A stretch of 10,475 nucleotides of DNA, taken from assembly GCA_945957245.1 (NCBI GenBank), contig CAMFLD010000057.1:1-10475 (forward strand), written 5' to 3'. Below are positions 7,031 through 10,475 of the stretch, one piece after another (within the stretch, counting starts at the first letter, position 1; each line of letters begins with the position of its first letter). Both the position numbers and the translations under genes were made by a program. This DNA is from an uncultured Flavobacterium sp. (GTDB lineage: Bacteria; Bacteroidota; Bacteroidia; Flavobacteriales; Flavobacteriaceae). Under the pieces are notes generated by a model that saw only the letters and a program-made list of their open reading frames with translations, had not been told where the DNA came from and searched no databases.

Positions 7031-7065
7031 AATCCTTAAATCTTTTAATTGTATAATCTTTTAAT
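7031..7065 (+). repeat. Direct repeats in the pruA leader
   Basis: AATCTTTTAAT occurs exactly at 7039-7049 and 7055-7065. A two-mismatch copy, AATCCTTAAAT, is at 7031-7041, overlapping the first. The exact copies are 16 bases apart and the degenerate copy is 8 bases before. They lie in the predicted untranslated leader, just before the ATG at 7075. They could bind a regulator or be low-complexity coincidence in AT-rich DNA. Confidence 0.45.
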
Positions 7066-7074
7066 AGTACCAAT

Positions 7075-8703
7075 ATGCCAAAAGGTTTTTTTCATGTCCC
7101 GAAAGCGGTCAATGAACCCGTAAAATCATACGCTCCCAACTCCCCGGAAAAAGCAGCCGTTTTAGCAGCTTACCAAAAAATGTGGAACGAAACCATTGAT
7201 GTTCCCAACTACATAGGAAGTGAAGAAATCCGTACCGGGAATACCCGAAACATGTCAGCTCCTCACGACCACCAGCATGTTGTAGGAACTTACCATCTTG
7301 CTGAGAAAAAACATATCGATCAGGCTATTGAAGCCGCATTGGAAGCCCGAAAAAAATGGGCAAATATAGCTTGGGAGCAAAGAGCAGCTATTTTCCTTAA
7401 AGCCGCCGAACTTATAGCAGGTCCTTATCGTGCCAAAATAAACGCAGCAACAATGATTGCCCAGTCAAAAACCATTTTCCAGGCAGAAATTGATGCTTCT
7501 TGTGAACTTATTGACTTCCTGCGCTACAACGTAGAATTCATGACCCAGATATACAATGACCAGCCAAAATCAGTTTCCGATGTTTGGAACAGAGTGGAAT
7601 ACCGCCCGCTGGAAGGATTTGTTTATGCTATTACTCCATTCAACTTTACTGCTATTGCCGCTAATCTTCCGGCCAGTGCAGCTTTGATGGGAAATACCGT
7701 AGTTTGGAAACCAAGCGACAGCCAGGTATTTTCTGCAAAAATAATCATCGATGTTTTCAAAGAAGCCGGAGTGCCTGATGGTGTTATCAATGTGGTGTTT
7801 GGTGATCCGGTAATGATTACCGATACAATTCTGAAACACCCGGATTTTGCCGGAATTCATTATACAGGTTCTACTTTTGTTTTTAAAGAAATCTGGAAAA
7901 AAATCGGTGAAAATATACACACCTACAAAACCTATCCGAGAATTGTTGGAGAAACAGGAGGTAAAGATTTTGTTTTGGCGCATCCTAGTGCTAACGTAAA
8001 GCAGGTTGTTGCCAATACCATTCGTGGTGCTTTTGAATTCCAGGGACAAAAATGTTCTGCTGCTTCAAGAGCCTATTTTCCAAAATCGCTCTGGCCGGCT
8101 ATCAAAGAAGAAATGGCAAAAGAACTGGGAACCATCAAAATGGGCAGCCCTGAAGATTTCCGCAATTTCGTTACCGCTGTCATCCACGAAGGGTCATTTG
8201 ACAAATTAGCAAAATACATCGATCAGGCTAAAAAAGACAGTGATGCTGAAGTTATCTTCGGAGGGAATTATGACAAATCCAAAGGTTATTTTATTGAACC
8301 TACAGTAATCTTAACAACAAACCCTAAATACACTACAATGGAAACCGAACTTTTCGGACCTGTATTGACGGTTTACATCTATGAAGATAAAAATTGGGCA
8401 GCAACTTTAGAGCTGATTGATGGAACTTCAGAATATGCTTTGACCGGAGCCATTTTCAGTCAGGATCGATATGCTATTGAAGAAGCTACAAAAGCGCTAC
8501 AGAACAGTGCAGGAAACTTCTACATCAATGACAAACCAACAGGAGCCGTAGTAGGTATGCAGCCTTTTGGCGGTGCCAGAGCTTCGGGAACGAATGATAA
8601 AGCAGGTTCCATGCAAAATCTGTTACGTTGGGTATCACCAAGAACTATCAAGGAAACTTTTGTTACTCCGGTTGATTATCGTTATCCGTTTTTAGGAGAA
8701 TAA
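7075..8703 (+). CDS. pruA: L-glutamate gamma-semialdehyde dehydrogenase (1-pyrroline-5-carboxylate dehydrogenase)
   Basis: A 542-residue NAD-dependent aldehyde dehydrogenase that oxidises glutamate-gamma-semialdehyde, formed from 1-pyrroline-5-carboxylate, to glutamate in the second step of proline breakdown. It is the stand-alone type resembling mitochondrial ALDH4A1, not the C-terminal part of a PutA fusion. Catalytic elements are Asn190 in TPFNFTAI, the nucleotide-binding VVWKPSD, general base Glu293 in GETGGKDF and nucleophile Cys327 in GQKCSAASR. The 34-residue Glu-Cys spacing agrees with ALDH4A1 as I recall it. The late motifs ELFGPVLTVYIY and QPFGGARASGTNDKAG are also family-typical. 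The start MPKGFFHVPKAVNEP matches the family N-terminus. No proline dehydrogenase gene is next to it, so the partner must lie elsewhere. It is flanked by its own promoter candidate and a good terminator, hence monocistronic. Confidence 0.96.
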   Translation: MPKGFFHVPKAVNEPVKSYAPNSPEKAAVLAAYQKMWNETIDVPNYIGSEEIRTGNTRNMSAPHDHQHVVGTYHLAEKKHIDQAIEAALEARKKWANIAWEQRAAIFLKAAELIAGPYRAKINAATMIAQSKTIFQAEIDASCELIDFLRYNVEFMTQIYNDQPKSVSDVWNRVEYRPLEGFVYAITPFNFTAIAANLPASAALMGNTVVWKPSDSQVFSAKIIIDVFKEAGVPDGVINVVFGDPVMITDTILKHPDFAGIHYTGSTFVFKEIWKKIGENIHTYKTYPRIVGETGGKDFVLAHPSANVKQVVANTIRGAFEFQGQKCSAASRAYFPKSLWPAIKEEMAKELGTIKMGSPEDFRNFVTAVIHEGSFDKLAKYIDQAKKDSDAEVIFGGNYDKSKGYFIEPTVILTTNPKYTTMETELFGPVLTVYIYEDKNWAATLELIDGTSEYALTGAIFSQDRYAIEEATKALQNSAGNFYINDKPTGAVVGMQPFGGARASGTNDKAGSMQNLLRWVSPRTIKETFVTPVDYRYPFLGE

Positions 8704-8725
8704 TACAACAGCTATATTTTTTAAG

Positions 8726-8755
8726 AAAGTCCGGGTTTTTGCTTGGACTTTTTTT
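8726..8755 (+). terminator. Intrinsic terminator of pruA
   Basis: AAAGTCC (8726-8732) pairs with GGACTTT (8745-8751). The stem extends inward by two G-U pairs and one G-C pair, closing a six-base loop. Seven T (8749-8755) follow. It starts 22 bases after the pruA stop. Confidence 0.85.
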
Positions 8756-8756
8756 A

Positions 8757-8764
8757 TACATTTG
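8757..8764 (+). promoter_or_regulatory. Candidate -7 promoter element for the T9SS cargo gene
   Basis: TACATTTG is an exact TAnnTTTG match beginning two bases after the pruA terminator T-run. The nearest TTG (8739-8741) is 15 bases upstream, in the loop of that terminator, slightly closer than usual. The start point would be near 8771, giving a ~35-base leader before the ATG. Confidence 0.5.
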
Positions 8765-8805
8765 AGTATAAATAAACTGATTGTCAATTTCTTCAAAAAT
8801 AAACT

Positions 8806-9837
8806 ATGAAAATAAAATTACTTTTTTCCTTATTGATTGCCTCTTTCGTATGCTTCGCACAAAATCAGGTTAATTCATTTTACAGTGCCAATGGTTTCGT
8901 GGCGACAGCAGTAACCAGCGCTACCGCTCCTGTTCAGGGAAATGGCGGAGCTAATCAAACCTGGTCCTTTTCCGGATTTGTTCCACTAGGAACAGCAACT
9001 TATACCAATGTTGCACCAACCAGTACAGAATCGACTACATATCCGGGAACCAACACCGTTATTGTGACTACTTCGGTACAGGGAACAACAACGACTGAAG
9101 GTAGGATGTTTACAAAAAATAATGCCGGAACCGTTTCGATAACCGGATTGAACTCATCAGGAATAACCATCAACTGTAATGGCGGAACAAACGGAAGCGG
9201 TAATGCAACATTAGGTGCTTTTCCAATGGTATATCCATTCTCAAATACAGACAGCGTTGTTAGCGGGACTTACAACTACGGAACCAATTCCGGAACATTT
9301 TCAGGGTCACTGGTTACGACTGTAGATGCTTATGGCACTTTGAACTTACCGGATTATGGTTATACCGGTCAGGTAACCCGTCTTAAAACTGTGCTTTCCG
9401 TGACCTTGTACGTTAGTATCTTCCCGGTTGGAACTGCCTCTCAGACCACTTACGCTTATTATGACCCAAATGATTCTACAAATAATTTTAAATTCAGGAG
9501 CATCAATACCATTGTTCAGGCATCAGCTGCAGGAATAAATCAAAATGACACCACTTATGAAATAGGTAATATTCCTATTTTAGCTGTAGCCAATACTACG
9601 CTTCAATCCGTTTGGATTCAGAACCCTGTTCAGGGAGCAATAGAAATCAATACTTCTGACAATATCGAAAATGCCAATATCAGTATTGTTGATATGCTTG
9701 GAAAAACAATCTATCAGATTAAAAACCAAACTTTGAACGGAACAATAGAAATACCGGTTTCATTAACCAGAGGAATGTACCTACTGGCTATAGAAAGCGA
9801 AAAAGGCAAAATAATCCGAAAGATAATCAAGGATTAA
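8806..9837 (+). CDS. Secreted T9SS cargo protein with type A C-terminal sorting domain, function unknown
   Basis: A 343-residue protein with a signal peptide (MKIKLLFSLLIASFVCFA, likely cleaved before Gln19) for Sec export, and a C-terminal T9SS type A sorting domain from about residue 266. The tail shows LQSVWIQNPVQG with NPV at 273-275, NISIVDMLGKTIYQ, the TRGMYLLAIES turn and a Lys-rich end KGKIIRKIIKD, the pattern of Por_Secre_tail domains. The middle (~19-262) is rich in Thr, Ser, Gly and Asn, has almost no charged residues and no recognisable catalytic motif, so a beta-rich surface or adhesion-type protein is likely. A DAYGTLNLPDYGY block at 174-186, followed by TRLK at 191-194, resembles a DGYGTLxLP motif I recall from other T9SS cargo proteins. 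It should leave through the SprA pore, which the Plug product encoded upstream is thought to gate. The gene is alone between two terminators. Confidence 0.88.
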   Translation: MKIKLLFSLLIASFVCFAQNQVNSFYSANGFVATAVTSATAPVQGNGGANQTWSFSGFVPLGTATYTNVAPTSTESTTYPGTNTVIVTTSVQGTTTTEGRMFTKNNAGTVSITGLNSSGITINCNGGTNGSGNATLGAFPMVYPFSNTDSVVSGTYNYGTNSGTFSGSLVTTVDAYGTLNLPDYGYTGQVTRLKTVLSVTLYVSIFPVGTASQTTYAYYDPNDSTNNFKFRSINTIVQASAAGINQNDTTYEIGNIPILAVANTTLQSVWIQNPVQGAIEINTSDNIENANISIVDMLGKTIYQIKNQTLNGTIEIPVSLTRGMYLLAIESEKGKIIRKIIKD

Positions 9838-9863
9838 AACCATCTAAAACAAAACTCAACCAG

Positions 9864-9895
9864 AGCTTTTCATCAAAAGATGAGAAGCTTTTTTT
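9864..9895 (+). terminator. Intrinsic terminator of the T9SS cargo gene
   Basis: AGCTTTTCATC (9864-9874) pairs with GATGAGAAGCT (9879-9889), an 11-pair stem with one G-U pair and the loop AAAA. A run of T (9889-9895) follows. The T-run overlaps the rsmG stop codon on the other strand (9894-9896). In the minus direction the stem is followed by only a loose T-rich stretch, so it may also end rsmG transcripts, but less well. Confidence 0.85.
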
Positions 9896-10475
9896 ATGGT
9901 TTATATTTCAGAGGCAGATGAACTACTTTTTTTGTTTCAAAGAATTCATCCGAAAAAAAATCAGCAATATTGAATTCTGTTGCTTTCGGAAAATCTTTTA
10001 ATTCTTCTGTTAGGTCGCCACCTTTGAGGTATAGAATTCCGTTCTTCAGTTCGTGATTATGCTGTTTTTTGATTTTATCCTTAATCCAGGAAACAAAATC
10101 GGGCATATTGGTTACGGCTCGGCTGACTATAAAATCATAATCGCCTTTTACATTCTCGGCACGCATCTGTTCGGCTTTAACATTTTTCAGTCCCAATCCA
10201 TCTACTACAGCCTGTACAACCTTTATTTTTTTGGCAATGACATCGATAAGGTAAAAATGGGTATCGGGAAATAATATTGCTAAAGGAATTCCCGGAAAAC
10301 CTCCACCTGTACCTACATCAAGAATATAAGTTCCGGGTTCGAATGGTTGGATTTTGGCTATAGCCAAGGAATGCAAAACATGTTTTGTATATAATTCATC
10401 TATGTCCTTACGGGAAATCACATTAATCTTGGCATTCCAATCCTGATATAAAGCTGCTAGGTTCTGAAACGGTTG
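9894..10475 (-). CDS. rsmG: 16S rRNA (guanine527-N7)-methyltransferase RsmG, 5' truncated
   Basis: RsmG (GidB) uses SAM to methylate N7 of G527 in 16S rRNA within the small ribosomal subunit; loss is linked to low-level streptomycin resistance in several bacteria. The frame is open to the right edge with 193 codons visible; the family is about 207-210 residues, so only a short N-terminal piece is missing. Visible marks in order are QNLAALYQDWNAKINVISRK, then DIDELYTKHVLHSLAI. The SAM-binding loop ILDVGTGGGFPGIPLAI lies near 10275-10325, followed by DVIAKKIKVV, then SRAVTNMPDF. A GTG at 10421 is an internal valine codon within the conserved NVISRKD stretch, not the start. It converges on the cargo gene with 56 bases between stop codons. 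Confidence 0.96.
   Translation of the reverse strand, partial: QPFQNLAALYQDWNAKINVISRKDIDELYTKHVLHSLAIAKIQPFEPGTYILDVGTGGGFPGIPLAILFPDTHFYLIDVIAKKIKVVQAVVDGLGLKNVKAEQMRAENVKGDYDFIVSRAVTNMPDFVSWIKDKIKKQHNHELKNGILYLKGGDLTEELKDFPKATEFNIADFFSDEFFETKKVVHLPLKYKP

Noticed and set aside
7570..8049. Minus-strand open frame of 159 codons
   Set aside because: It lies entirely inside pruA on the opposite strand and its translation shows no recognisable family; it is a shadow of the coding strand.
8806..8870. Cys16 of the cargo protein as a lipoprotein lipobox
   Set aside because: The preceding residues (SFV) do not fit the lipobox, and the FAQ site two residues later is a typical signal peptidase I site for this group.
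10419..10421. GTG as the start of rsmG
   Set aside because: It encodes the valine of a conserved NVISRKD stretch, and the frame continues upstream with clear RsmG sequence to the window edge.
1..10475. A novel defence, mobile or biosynthetic system
   Set aside because: Nearly all coding capacity is explained by recognisable housekeeping or envelope genes in compact arrangement. I saw no integrase, transposase, terminal repeats, spacer arrays or clear shift in base composition.

Overview
The window looks like core chromosome from a Flavobacterium-like member of the Bacteroidota. The evidence is low GC content, start codons without obvious Shine-Dalgarno sequences, several exact matches to the Bacteroidota -7 promoter element TAnnTTTG, and two type IX secretion (T9SS) proteins, a system found only in this phylum. 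Many closest family resemblances (Plug protein, stand-alone PruA, the methyltransferase variant behind map) are typical of Flavobacteriaceae. I see no tRNA or rRNA genes, insertion sequences, CRISPR arrays, phage genes or defence genes.

Layout from left to right. The 3' end of gpmI (glycolysis) runs in from the left edge. After a 132-base gap with a promoter and leader hairpin come map (methionine aminopeptidase) and a class I SAM methyltransferase, which overlap by one base. These converge on a minus-strand gene for a large exported M16 zinc peptidase, with a perfect inverted-repeat terminator between them. A divergent 171-base spacer separates the peptidase from the plus-strand T9SS Plug gene. 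Then come apaG, pruA (proline and glutamate metabolism) and a secreted T9SS cargo protein of unknown function, all on the plus strand and each apparently with its own promoter and terminator. The 5'-truncated rsmG (16S rRNA methyltransferase) on the minus strand runs off the right edge.

Functionally this is mostly housekeeping: glycolysis, N-terminal methionine removal, ribosome methylation and proline catabolism. A cell-envelope theme runs through it: the exported M16 peptidase, the Plug protein thought to seal the SprA outer-membrane translocon, and a cargo protein with a C-terminal sorting domain for that same system. The genes are compactly spaced (56 to 171 bases between units), with hairpin terminators often touching the next promoter or stop codon. 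I did not find a convincing undescribed multi-gene system. The least described items are the middle of the T9SS cargo protein, the C-terminal part of Plug, the methyltransferase whose predicted zinc ribbon has lost all four cysteines, and repeat or hairpin elements in the pruA and map leaders.
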